Shown here piece after piece: positions 1-7,523 of a stretch of DNA of 25,919 nucleotides. Source of the stretch: Sphingobium sp. GTDB taxonomy: Bacteria; Pseudomonadota; Alphaproteobacteria; Sphingomonadales; Sphingomonadaceae. Within the stretch, counting starts at the first letter, position 1; every line of letters starts with the position of its first letter. Where the stretch lies: assembly GCA_017745115.1 (NCBI GenBank), contig JAGIAA010000041.1, forward strand, positions 1-25,919. The letters are read 5' to 3'. The notes beneath the pieces are model-generated. The model ran no database searches and was not told where the DNA came from. It was given only the letters and a program-made list of their open reading frames with translations. Made by a program: the position numbers and the translations under genes.

Positions 1-215
1 AGGAAAAGGGCGTCATCAACATCTTCTGCCGCTTCGGCGGACGCGCGGAAGCGCCGGACAGCCACAGCTTCCGCTACATCGACGGCAAGATCCGGCAGGT
101 CCACACGCTGACGCCGATCCCGGGCCCGCAGGCCAATGACGAGGGCGGCATCGACCGCGGCACCCCCGACCCGAACGCCCCACGCCCGGCCGGCGCAGCA
201 TCCCGCACGAACTGA
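1..215 (+). CDS. C-terminal fragment of an unidentified protein
   Basis: An open frame enters from the left edge and ends at TGA 213-215, giving about 70 residues. The readable part begins EKGVINIFCRFGGRAE and includes FRYIDGKIRQVHTLT, then a proline- and alanine-rich tail. The aromatic/basic core followed by a low-complexity tail is consistent with the end of a small alpha+beta domain such as those annotated as DUF8021, but that is a weak impression and I do not assign a function. The frame has the strong third-position G/C expected of a real gene here, and it is followed at once by a repeat and a terminator, which fits a gene end. The start and most of the protein lie outside the window. 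Confidence 0.55.
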   Translation, partial: EKGVINIFCRFGGRAEAPDSHSFRYIDGKIRQVHTLTPIPGPQANDEGGIDRGTPDPNAPRPAGAASRTN

Positions 216-228
216 CGCTCCTCTCGTT

Positions 229-268
229 CCCTCTCCCGCAAGCGGGAGAGGGCTAGGGTGAGGGTCTT
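229..268. repeat. Short copy of a palindromic intergenic repeat
   Basis: A perfect 11-bp inverted repeat (CCCTCTCCCGC at 229-239, GCGGGAGAGGG at 242-252, 2-nt centre) is followed by GGGTGAGGGTCTT at 256-268. Both parts recur in the larger element at 1787-1883, where the same hairpin sits inside a 17-bp terminal inverted repeat. This copy lacks the left terminal repeat and the third internal hairpin, so it looks like a truncated or internally deleted member of the same family. It could also help end transcription of the upstream gene. Confidence 0.7.
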
Positions 269-283
269 ACGCCGAAAAACAGA

Positions 284-310
284 AAACCCCGCCCTAAGCC
301 GGCGGGGTTT
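284..310. terminator. Intrinsic terminator, best on the minus strand
   Basis: AAACCCCGCC (284-293) and GGCGGGGTTT (301-310) form a perfect 10-bp stem with a 7-nt loop. Read on the minus strand the stem is followed by TTTTCTGTTTTT, a good U-tract, so it should end the minus-strand small membrane gene at 318-500. On the plus strand the tail TTTCGTT is weaker, but it could also catch transcription from the gene ending at 215. Confidence 0.8.
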
Positions 311-317
311 CGTTCAT

Positions 318-500
318 TCAGGGCAGCATCGCCAGCGCCACCGCCGCCGCCGCATAAGCCCCAACATGGAACCAGAGCAGCGCCGGCGCTTCATCGCGAT
401 AGATGGTCCGCGACCCGCCTTCGTCGCGAATCGTCACCTGCCCCTTGCGCGCCACGGAGCCGGCATAGCCGAGCAGGACAAGGGCGAGCAGCTTGAACAT
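318..500 (-). CDS. Small membrane protein, unknown function
   Basis: Sixty residues from ATG at 500. The first 17 residues (MFKLLALVLLGYAGSVA) are hydrophobic, with a basic pair just after. A charged middle (residues about 18-39) contains several R, D and E. A second hydrophobic stretch rich in alanine (about 43-60) reaches the C-terminus. It is therefore probably a two-helix hairpin or a signal anchor plus a helix in the inner membrane. A clean terminator follows 8 nt after its stop and no strong ribosome site precedes it. It lies 64 nt downstream of the GNAT-fold candidate ceramide synthase on the same strand and could be its last operon member. I do not recognise the family. Confidence 0.6.
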   Translation of the reverse strand: MFKLLALVLLGYAGSVARKGQVTIRDEGGSRTIYRDEAPALLWFHVGAYAAAAVALAMLP

Positions 501-564
501 GCCCAGGAATGTAGCGCGAGAGGGGTTAACGGATTGAAGCGTCCGGTATCCTACGAAAGGAGGA

Positions 565-1737
565 TCACAACCCCTTCCGATAAATCACATAGCTCTTGTT
601 GACCGTGCTCTCGATCGCGTCGGCGATGGCGTTCATGCCCTGATTGTCGTCGAGCACCCAGCCGATCTCGCCGCGGGTGGCGCCGTATTTCGCCACGGAA
701 TCCCGGCGGATATATTCGATCATCATGAAGGCGAGCTGGCTGGCCATACGGCTGGCCTGCAGCGACTTGACCACGCCCATCAGCGGCACGCGCATCGTCT
801 TCACCTTGGGCTTACGCAGCCACCAGAGCAGCTTGATCCAGCCGAAAGGGAAGAGATTGCCGTTGAGCGGCGTCAGCGCCTCGTTCATGTCGGGCAGCGT
901 CATCATGAAGGCGACCGGCTCGCCGTCCAGCTCCGCGATGCGGATCAGGTCCTCGAAGACGATGGGTTTCAGCTTCTTGCCGGTGAAGGCGACCTCGCTG
1001 TCGGTGATCGGCACGAAGCCCCAGTTGTTGCCCCAGGCGTCGTTGAGGATGGCGAGAATGATAGCCGCCTCGTGGTCGAACTTGCTCTTGTCGACCTTGC
1101 GGATGTTGATGCGCGGGTTCTTCTCGCCGGACTGGACGATACGCTGGATCAGCGGCGGGAAGTCCTTGGTGATGTCGAGCTCGTAGGTGTTGAGCGTCTT
1201 GACCGGCTCGTAGCCCGCCGCCTCGATCCACGGCTGATAGGCCGCACTGTTGTGACCCATCATCACCGTCGGCGGATGGTCGTGGCCCTTCACCAGCAGG
1301 CCCGGCTCTTCCCAGATCGAGAGCGAGATGGGGCCGAGCACATGGGTCATGCCCTGCGCGCGCAGCCAGTCCTCGGCCGCCTTGATGAGCGCAGCGGCCA
1401 CTTCGCCGTCCTTTGCCTCGAACAGGCCGAAATTGCCCGTCCCCGGCCCCATACCTTGTTCAGGCGGCATGGTGAGCGCGAGCTTGTCGTAATGCGCACT
1501 GATCCGCCCGACGACCTCGCTGCCGCGCCGTGCCAGGAAATACTGATGCTCGGCATGTTCGTGGAATGGATTCTTGCCCGGCGTCAGCAGGCCGTAGATC
1601 TCGTCCTTGAGCTGCGGCACCCAGGCCGGATCGTCCTTGTAGATCTCCCATTGCAGCTCGACGAAGGCCTTGAGGTCGGCCTTGTCCTTCACGGGCGAGA
1701 TAGTGATGTCGGAAGATGCCAAGGCTGGTCCCCTCAT
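565..1737 (-). CDS. GNAT-fold N-acyltransferase, candidate bacterial ceramide synthase
   Basis: A soluble protein of about 390 residues when started at ATG 1737 (MRGPALASSDITISPV). An upstream GTG at 1797 lies inside the repeat element 1787-1883 and would add an atypical cysteine-rich leader, so I prefer 1737, although no strong ribosome site precedes it. The N-terminal region (KDDPAWVPQLKDE, NPFHEHAEHQYFLARRG, VVGRISAHYD) has the look of a GNAT acyl-CoA/ACP-binding half, and the C-terminal half repeats a GNAT-like pattern (RIAELDGEPVAFMMTLPD). Proteins of this layout in alphaproteobacteria are often labelled N-acetyltransferase or dATP pyrophosphohydrolase. The bacterial ceramide synthase described in Caulobacter is a GNAT-family protein encoded near spt. 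Family recall and proximity to spt, acp and a cerR-like gene make bCerS my leading hypothesis. A generic GNAT is the alternative. Confidence 0.6.
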   Translation of the reverse strand: MRGPALASSDITISPVKDKADLKAFVELQWEIYKDDPAWVPQLKDEIYGLLTPGKNPFHEHAEHQYFLARRGSEVVGRISAHYDKLALTMPPEQGMGPGTGNFGLFEAKDGEVAAALIKAAEDWLRAQGMTHVLGPISLSIWEEPGLLVKGHDHPPTVMMGHNSAAYQPWIEAAGYEPVKTLNTYELDITKDFPPLIQRIVQSGEKNPRINIRKVDKSKFDHEAAIILAILNDAWGNNWGFVPITDSEVAFTGKKLKPIVFEDLIRIAELDGEPVAFMMTLPDMNEALTPLNGNLFPFGWIKLLWWLRKPKVKTMRVPLMGVVKSLQASRMASQLAFMMIEYIRRDSVAKYGATRGEIGWVLDDNQGMNAIADAIESTVNKSYVIYRKGL

Positions 1738-1786
1738 ATGCGGCGTGGCGCAGCAGTCGTCCTGCGATAGCGCGGTGTCAAGCCGC

Positions 1787-1883
1787 AAGACCCTCACCCT
1801 CCCGTGCCTTTGGCACTCCTTCCCTCTCCCGCCAGCGGGAGAGGGTTGCGGTCGCCGCGAAGCGGTGGGAGGGTGAGGGTCTT
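1787..1883. repeat. MITE-like palindromic element with 17-bp terminal inverted repeats
   Basis: Perfect 17-bp ends (AAGACCCTCACCCTCCC at 1787-1803, GGGAGGGTGAGGGTCTT at 1867-1883) enclose three hairpins. These are GTGCC/GGCAC (1804-1816, 3-nt loop), CCCTCTCCCGC/GCGGGAGAGGG (1822-1845, 2-nt loop) and CCGC/GCGG (1855-1865). The whole would fold like a cloverleaf. The element fills the space between the stop of the PAP2 gene and the start of the GNAT-fold gene. A shortened copy lies at 229-268. It has no coding capacity, so it is a dispersed non-autonomous repeat or a REP-type element. Confidence 0.8.
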
Positions 1884-1887
1884 CTGC

Positions 1888-2574
1888 TTACCCCGCCTTC
1901 TCTACCGCCCCGCGTGCCTGAAGCTGTGCTCCCGCATAAGCGAGCAGCGCCGCCCAGCTCGCGCCGAAGATCCAGCCGACCAACACGTCGGTCGGCCAGT
2001 GCACGCCCAGATAGATGCGTGACAGGCCGATCATCAGCGTCAGCATGACCCCTACACCAATGATGTAGAGGCGCGGAGCCCGCTGCTTCTGGCCGCGCGC
2101 GAGCAGGACGGCCATGGTCAGGTAGACCACGGCCGAGTTCATGGCATGGCCGCTCGGGAAGCTCGCCGTGTTCACGTCGACCAGATGCGCAACGACGTCG
2201 GGCCGCGGGCGCGCATAGGCCAGCTTGAGCAGGCTGCTCGCCGCCGCACCGGCCGTGATACCGAGCGCGAGCAGTCCACCCAGCCGCTTCTTGCCCGCGA
2301 CGACCAGGAAACCGACCGCCAGCAGCGCGATCAGCGTCAGCAGGCCGTTATTCCCCAATGTCGTCACGTCGAGCATGAACTGGCGCACTGTGTCGCGAAG
2401 GCCGTCATGGCCCTCGGTCGCGGCGCGGACACGGATCAGGATCGCCTTGTCGAAAGCGAGCGTGTCGCCCTCGACCACTTCGGACGCGAGCTTCAGCGTG
2501 AGCAGCAGGAGCGCGCTGATGCCGAGCAGCGACCAGAGGGGCCTGGCTTCCGGCAATCTCGATCTTGCGTGCAT
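1888..2574 (-). CDS. PAP2-family membrane phosphatase
   Basis: 228 residues from ATG 2574, preceded by AGGA at good spacing. A longer TTG-started frame to 2634 is possible but less likely. All three signature motifs of the type-2 phosphatidic acid phosphatase superfamily are present: K117-x6-R124-P125, P140-S-G-H143, and S185-R-x5-H192-x3-D196. H192 is the expected nucleophile and H143 the acid/base. Hydrophobic segments near residues 12-32, 75-95, 100-118, 145-160, 168-186 and 195-215 fit a six-helix inner-membrane enzyme acting on lipid phosphates. The substrate cannot be read from the sequence. Phosphatidate, undecaprenyl diphosphate and, given the neighbours, a ceramide phosphate are all possible. 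It reads in the same direction as the GNAT-fold gene and is divergent from the desaturase. Confidence 0.9.
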   Translation of the reverse strand: MHARSRLPEARPLWSLLGISALLLLTLKLASEVVEGDTLAFDKAILIRVRAATEGHDGLRDTVRQFMLDVTTLGNNGLLTLIALLAVGFLVVAGKKRLGGLLALGITAGAAASSLLKLAYARPRPDVVAHLVDVNTASFPSGHAMNSAVVYLTMAVLLARGQKQRAPRLYIIGVGVMLTLMIGLSRIYLGVHWPTDVLVGWIFGASWAALLAYAGAQLQARGAVEKAG

Positions 2575-2716
2575 CGGCGGTCCTGCTCGGTCGGTGACGG
2601 AGCGACTTTCCGCCGGCTTCTTGCCGCAAGTCAATGGACAGCGCTGGCCGAAGCGCTATCGAAACACCATATTGCTGCCACGATCTGCGCTCACTGGCGC
2701 GCCCATGGAAGCTGGC

Positions 2717-3793
2717 ATGACGACAATGGATTCGATTGAGAGCCGGGAAAAGACGCGCGTGAAGATCGCCGCGACGCCCGACGACAAGGCGATGCTGCGC
2801 GCCGCGGCCGAGCTGCCGCGCGACCTACTCATCGCGAAGGGCGCGATCTACTGGCCCGATTTCCTCGCCTCGACGCTCATCGGCTATGCCGGCATGGCCA
2901 CGGCGATCCTGTCGCACAGCACCATCGTCGCCCTCCTTGGCGCATTCATCGCGGCGCTTGCGCTGTTCCGCGCGGCGAGCTTCATCCATGAGCTGACGCA
3001 CATTCGCAGCGGCTCGCTGCCCGGCTTTCGCTTCGCCTGGAACCTGCTGATCGGCATCCCGCTGCTGCTGCCCTCCTTCATGTACGAGGAGGTGCACACG
3101 CATCATCATGCCAAGACGCGTTACGGGACGGTCGAGGATCCGGAATATCTGCCGCTGGCGCTCATGAAGCCCTGGTCGCTGCCCCTGTTCATCCTGGCCG
3201 CGCTGCTCGCGCCGGTCGCCTTGCTGTTCCGCTTCGCCGTGCTGACGCCACTGTCGCTCGTCATTCCCCCCTTCCGCAAATATGTTGTCGAAGCGCTGTC
3301 CGGGCTCGCCATCAATGCCGCTTATCGCCGCCGCGCGCCCGAGGGCGCCTTCCGCCGCATGTGGCATTGGCAGGAAGGCGCCGCGTCGATCTGGGCCATC
3401 GGCATCCTCGTCGCGAGCGCGCTGTACGGCTGGCGGCCGCTGCTCATCGGCATGGCCATTTTCTCGGGCGTCGCGGTGGTCAACCAGCTGCGCACCCTGG
3501 TGGCGCATCTCTGGGAGAATGACGGTGACGCCATGACTGTCACCGGCCAGTTCCTAGACTCCGTGAATGTGCCACCCCCCGGCATCGTCGCGGAGCTCTG
3601 GGCGCCGGTGGGCCTGCGCTATCACGCGCTGCATCACCTGCTGCCGAGCATGCCTTATCATAGCTATGCCGAGGCGCATCGCCGTCTCGTCGCGGCGTGC
3701 GGACTGGATTCGACCTATATGGAGGCCAATCATCCCGGTCTGTTCGTCCTCGTCGCGCGGATCGCCCGCTCAACCATGGTCCGTCGCGGCTAA
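2717..3793 (+). CDS. Membrane fatty acid desaturase / hydroxylase
   Basis: 358 residues from ATG 2717, which has GGAAG 5 nt upstream. ATG 2705 and ATG 2726 are in-frame alternatives. The open frame continues much further upstream only as antisense to PAP2. The three histidine boxes of the integral-membrane di-iron desaturase/hydroxylase family are clear: HELTH at 91-95, HTHHH at 127-131 and HALHH at 303-307. Hydrophobic pairs at about 52-90, 105-122, 152-188 and 225-258 fit the usual four-helix core with the boxes on the cytoplasmic side. The family uses O2 and an electron donor to desaturate or hydroxylate acyl chains. Sphingomonad ceramides carry 2-hydroxy acids and sometimes unsaturated bases, so a role in sphingolipid tailoring is possible. 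A phospholipid desaturase is equally possible. It converges on lptG with a 61-bp gap. Confidence 0.88.
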   Translation: MTTMDSIESREKTRVKIAATPDDKAMLRAAAELPRDLLIAKGAIYWPDFLASTLIGYAGMATAILSHSTIVALLGAFIAALALFRAASFIHELTHIRSGSLPGFRFAWNLLIGIPLLLPSFMYEEVHTHHHAKTRYGTVEDPEYLPLALMKPWSLPLFILAALLAPVALLFRFAVLTPLSLVIPPFRKYVVEALSGLAINAAYRRRAPEGAFRRMWHWQEGAASIWAIGILVASALYGWRPLLIGMAIFSGVAVVNQLRTLVAHLWENDGDAMTVTGQFLDSVNVPPPGIVAELWAPVGLRYHALHHLLPSMPYHSYAEAHRRLVAACGLDSTYMEANHPGLFVLVARIARSTMVRRG

Positions 3794-3854
3794 AATCTAA
3801 CACAATAGCTATCGAAAAGGGGCGACCTCGCTATTGAGGACCGTCCATCTCGTC

Positions 3855-4943
3855 CTATTCCTCTGTGGTGACGAGCACTGCTTCTCCCACGAGGAAGAAG
3901 AGCAGGAACGGCGCCCAGGCCGACAGGATCGGCGGATAGACGCCCAGGCTGCCCATCGACAGCGCGAAATTGTCCACGACGAAGAAGGTGAAGCCGAGGG
4001 CCATGCCGATCACCGCGCGGACGAAAAGCTTGCCCGAGCGCGCAATGCCGAACGCGGCGACAGATCCCAGCAGCGGCATGAGCAGCGACGAGAGCGGCTC
4101 GGTGATCTTGTGCCAGAGCGATCCCTCCAGGCCCGCGACCGGCCGGCCCGATGCGCGCAAGACCTTGATCGCGTCCTTGAGCTGCCAGAAGCTCATCCCT
4201 TCGGGATCGACCGAAGAGAGCGTGAACTGGTCGGGCCGGATCGAATCGCCGATATGGATGTTGCCCAACGACCGGCTCGTGCCGTGCGCCACATCGAACG
4301 CGGTCGCGTTTTTCAGGTCCCAGCCCTTGCCGGCATAGCGCCCGCTCGGGGCATGGATGACCGTCACCAGCCGGTCGCCGTGGCGATCGTAGAGGCTCAC
4401 GTCCGTCAGCACCACATTGGCACCGGTCCCGGAAATGAGGCCGGCCCGAACGAGGTCGTCACCATCGCGAACCCAGACATTGGCCTTGGTTCCCTGCGCT
4501 CGCGGGATCGGGCCGAAATGCACTTTCTCCCAGGCGGTGAGCGTCGATGCCGCGCGCACCACCACGCGCTCGTTGAAGGCGAAGCTGACGACAGCGACGC
4601 CCAGTGAGACGAGCATCAGCGGTGCCAGGATCTGGTGCGCCGACAGCCCCCCCGCCTTCATGGATATGACCTCGCTGTTCGCGTTCAGCGTGGTGAGCGT
4701 GACCAGCGTCCCAAGCAGGACGGAGAAGGGCAGGAAGGTCGAGATGATGACCGGCATCCGCAAACCGACATAACGCCAGAGTTCGGCATCGCCGTTGCCG
4801 GGGTAGGAGAGCACGTTGCCCGCCTCGCTCAGCAGGTCGAGGATCTGCAGCACCATGACCAGCATCGCCAACATGGCGAGGCAGCGCCACAGAAACGTTC
4901 GGCCGACATAGATGGCGAGCGCGCGCGACGGGAAGAAGTTCAT
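3855..4943 (-). CDS. lptG: LPS-type export permease LptG
   Basis: 362 residues from ATG 4943. The YjgP/YjgQ permease pattern is clear: two N-terminal helices (about 18-37 and 55-85), then PVIISTFLPFSVLLGTLVTL and the ELDxxR-like coupling region (NSEVISMKAGGLSAHQI). A periplasmic beta-jellyroll domain follows at about 130-265, then three C-terminal helices (about 285-355). LptG pairs with LptF and the LptB ATPase to pull lipid from the inner membrane into the LptC-A-D bridge. Its start overlaps the lptF stop (ATGA), so the two are translationally coupled. Length and layout are typical. In a sphingomonad the cargo may be glycosphingolipid rather than LPS, as discussed in the findings. Confidence 0.93.
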   Translation of the reverse strand: MNFFPSRALAIYVGRTFLWRCLAMLAMLVMVLQILDLLSEAGNVLSYPGNGDAELWRYVGLRMPVIISTFLPFSVLLGTLVTLTTLNANSEVISMKAGGLSAHQILAPLMLVSLGVAVVSFAFNERVVVRAASTLTAWEKVHFGPIPRAQGTKANVWVRDGDDLVRAGLISGTGANVVLTDVSLYDRHGDRLVTVIHAPSGRYAGKGWDLKNATAFDVAHGTSRSLGNIHIGDSIRPDQFTLSSVDPEGMSFWQLKDAIKVLRASGRPVAGLEGSLWHKITEPLSSLLMPLLGSVAAFGIARSGKLFVRAVIGMALGFTFFVVDNFALSMGSLGVYPPILSAWAPFLLFFLVGEAVLVTTEE

Positions 4944-6160
4944 GAGCCCTCCGCTGCCGGCTCGTTGCGCGGATCGCCGTTGAAGCGCCTAACCAGGGAC
5001 ATGACCGCCTTGAAGGCCTTCGCGAACTGGCGCTCGATTCCGCCGATGGGCTGGCCGCCGGGCACATAGGCGGTCTGGTAGTACATCCAGCCGATCAACG
5101 CCCCGGCGAGCACGAAGGGTCCCCATAGCGCCAGGAACGGGTCGATCCGTCCGAGTGCGCCGACCGATTGCGCATACTGGTTGATCTTGTGATAGGTCAC
5201 GATGAACACGATCGAAAGGAACACGCCGAGCGCCGATGTCGAGCGCTTGGGCGGGATGGCGAAAGCAACCGCGGCCAGAGGCAGCAGGAACATCATCGCC
5301 ACCTCGACGATGCGATAGTTGAAGTTCGACCAGGCCTGCGCGCGCTGCAGCGGAGTCGACTTGCTCGACATGCCGTTGCGGAACAGCTCGTTGAGCGAAA
5401 GCTCGACGTCGCCGTCGCCGCGGCCCCGGAAGGCCTCCATCTTGGGGAGATCGATGGGCAGGTCGTGGCTGGAAAAACTCAGGATGCGCGGTTGCTTGAA
5501 GCTGGGTGCGTCGTGGACGAGCACGCCGTCGGTGAGCCGGAGAATGATGGTATCCGGATCGTCGGTCGCGAGGAACTGGCCGCGTGCCGCGGTCGCCGTC
5601 AGCGACTGCTTGTTCTTGGCTTGCGCACGCACGAAGATGCCGCTGAGCTTGCGGCCTTCGTCCTCGCTCTGCTCGATGCGGATCGTGAATTCGTCGGCGA
5701 GATTGGTGAATTCGCCGACCTTGATCGAGGCGCCGAGCGCGCCCGAACGCAGCTCGAAGACCAGCCGTTCATAAGCATATTTGGTGTGCGGCTGGAGATA
5801 GCCGACGATGGCGAGATTCGGGATCGCGAGCACGATGGCGAAGAGATAGGGCACGCGCAGCAGCCGTGTGTAGCTGAGGCCGACGGCCCGGAAGATGTCG
5901 AGTTCGGACGAGATGGCCAGCTTGCGGAACGCGAGCAGGATGCCGAGCATGAGGCCGATCGGAATGCCGAGGCCCAGATATTCGGGCAGCAGGTTGGCGA
6001 GCATCCGCCAGACCACGCTCACCGGTCCGCCCTCGGTCGCCACGAAGTCGAACAGGCGGCGCATCCGGTCGAGCACCAGCAGCATGGCAGCGATGAACAG
6101 GCTCGCAAGCAACGGCACGGCGATGAGCCGCGCCATGTATCGATCCGCTGCGTTCAGCAT
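4940..6160 (-). CDS. lptF: LPS-type export permease LptF
   Basis: 406 residues from ATG 6160. It shows the same fold as LptG: N-terminal helices, then YLGLGIPIGLMLGILLAFRKLAISSELDIFRAVGLS, whose ELDIFRAVG segment is the cytoplasmic coupling helix that contacts LptB. A periplasmic domain at about 135-270 and three C-terminal helices (about 285-375) follow. The tail after residue 380 is polar and basic. LptF comes first in the pair and overlaps lptG by 4 bp. It starts 99 nt after the spt stop on the same strand. That gap holds a small 6-bp hairpin (6202-6218) without a U-tract, so read-through from spt is plausible. Confidence 0.93.
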   Translation of the reverse strand: MLNAADRYMARLIAVPLLASLFIAAMLLVLDRMRRLFDFVATEGGPVSVVWRMLANLLPEYLGLGIPIGLMLGILLAFRKLAISSELDIFRAVGLSYTRLLRVPYLFAIVLAIPNLAIVGYLQPHTKYAYERLVFELRSGALGASIKVGEFTNLADEFTIRIEQSEDEGRKLSGIFVRAQAKNKQSLTATAARGQFLATDDPDTIILRLTDGVLVHDAPSFKQPRILSFSSHDLPIDLPKMEAFRGRGDGDVELSLNELFRNGMSSKSTPLQRAQAWSNFNYRIVEVAMMFLLPLAAVAFAIPPKRSTSALGVFLSIVFIVTYHKINQYAQSVGALGRIDPFLALWGPFVLAGALIGWMYYQTAYVPGGQPIGGIERQFAKAFKAVMSLVRRFNGDPRNEPAAEGS

Positions 6161-6259
6161 CGCGCTTTAATTCGCCAATCCCATCGCGGTTCCGGCGTTA
6201 CGGCGCTTGAGCAGCGCCCGCAACCCCTCTGCGCGTGCGGGATGGCTGTCGCGACGAGA

Positions 6260-7519
6260 TTAGCCGGCAATCGCCCCTGTCATGCGGCCAGCCGCCGCAA
6301 ACATCTCAAGGATCTGCCCGACCTGTTCGCTGCTGTGCTCGGCGCAGAGCGAGCAGCGCAGCAGGAATGTGCCGGCTGGTGTCGCGGGCGGGCGGGCCAT
6401 GTTCACATAAAGGCCCAGCTCCAGCAGCGCCTGCCACATCGCCACAGCCTGCGTCTGGTCGGTGAGAATGACGGCTATGATGGCCGATTGCGGCCGGTCG
6501 GTGCCGAGCTTGAAGCCGAGATCGGTCAGGCCCTTGTGCAGCCGCTGGCTGTTTTCCCAGAGATGCGCGCGCTTGTCGCCGGCGTGCATGAGCTTGCGGA
6601 TCGACGTCGCGGCCGTCGCGACGACGCTGGGCGGAAGCGAAGCCGTGAACACATAGGGCCGGCAGACGAGGCGCAGCACTTCGAACTTGGGATGGTTGGA
6701 GACGCAGAAGCCGCCGACCGTGCCGACCGACTTGGAGAAGGTGCCGACCACGAAGTCGATCTCGCTTTCGACGCCCTGCTCCTCATAGACGCCGCGGCCG
6801 TTCTTGCCGAAGAAACCCATGCCGTGTGCCTCGTCGTCGAGGATCATCACATTGGGGTGCTTGCGGATCGCCGCGACCATCTCGGGCAGTGGCGCGACAT
6901 CGCCGAACATCGAGTAGACGCCTTCGAGCACGACCAGCTTCTGCGCCTCGGCGGGCAGCCTGCCGAGTCTCTTGTCGAGATCCTCGATGCTGTTGTGGCG
7001 GAAGCGCACGATCTCAGCATTGCCGAGATAGCAGCCATCGTAGATCGATGCATGGCTGTCGGCGTCGAGGATGATATAGTCGCCCTTGCCGGCCAGCGTG
7101 GAGATCATGCCGAGGTTGGCCTGATAGCCGGTCGAGAAGACCATGGCATGCTCGGTGCCGTAGAACTCTTTGAGCGCGTCCTCGCAGTCCTTGTGCGGCG
7201 AATAGGTGCCGTTGAGGACGCGGCTGCCGGTCGTGCCGGAACCGAAATTGTCGAGTGCTGCCTTGCCTGCCGCAACCACGTCCGGGTCGAAGGTCATGCC
7301 CATATAATTATAGGTGCCGAGCAGGATCGTTTCCTTGCCCTTGATGATGGCGCGCGTCGGCGAGAGCACCTTGTCCATGACGATCGCAAACGGGTCTCGC
7401 ACGCCGGTCGCGAGCAGCGCTTCGCGCTCGGCGATGAGCGGATCGAACTTGGAGAGGAGGTCGGCGCCGGGTTCGGTCACGCGCATGGACGGCGCCACGC
7501 TGTCGATCATGGATGCCAT
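6260..7519 (-). CDS. spt: Serine palmitoyltransferase
   Basis: 419 residues, essentially the length of the soluble homodimeric enzyme of Sphingomonas paucimobilis (420). It condenses L-serine with a long acyl thioester, releasing CO2, to give a 3-keto long-chain base. Its alpha-oxoamine synthase signatures are in place: LGTYNYMGMTFDPD, GSGTTGSRVLNGT, DADSH156 (PLP-stacking His), DD229EAH232G, TFSK263S (Schiff-base Lys) and MAR376PPATP with LLR388. These match known catalytic residues of the S. paucimobilis enzyme with a constant small offset, which favours SPT over AONS or KBL paralogues. No membrane segment is seen, so it is cytoplasmic. The start at 7519 is 4 nt after the acp stop. MIDS at 7510 is a possible second start. 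Confidence 0.95.
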   Translation of the reverse strand: MASMIDSVAPSMRVTEPGADLLSKFDPLIAEREALLATGVRDPFAIVMDKVLSPTRAIIKGKETILLGTYNYMGMTFDPDVVAAGKAALDNFGSGTTGSRVLNGTYSPHKDCEDALKEFYGTEHAMVFSTGYQANLGMISTLAGKGDYIILDADSHASIYDGCYLGNAEIVRFRHNSIEDLDKRLGRLPAEAQKLVVLEGVYSMFGDVAPLPEMVAAIRKHPNVMILDDEAHGMGFFGKNGRGVYEEQGVESEIDFVVGTFSKSVGTVGGFCVSNHPKFEVLRLVCRPYVFTASLPPSVVATAATSIRKLMHAGDKRAHLWENSQRLHKGLTDLGFKLGTDRPQSAIIAVILTDQTQAVAMWQALLELGLYVNMARPPATPAGTFLLRCSLCAEHSSEQVGQILEMFAAAGRMTGAIAG

Positions 7520-7523
7520 GCTC

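Noticed and set aside
556..563. Perfect AAAGGAGG ribosome-site-like string on the plus strand
   Set aside because: No start codon or gene follows on the plus strand. On the minus strand it is just after the GNAT-fold stop, so it is taken as chance.
258..602. 114-codon plus-strand frame across the 318-500 gene
   Set aside because: It starts inside the repeat and crosses a strong terminator. Basic low-complexity product and no ribosome site.
1738..1797. Upstream GTG extension of the GNAT-fold gene
   Set aside because: The start lies inside the palindromic repeat and adds a leader unlike the family.
3800..3840. CAATAGC/GCTATTG inverted repeat between desaturase and lptG as a terminator
   Set aside because: The 7-bp arms enclose a 20-nt loop and no U-tract follows on either strand, so support is too weak to list as a feature.
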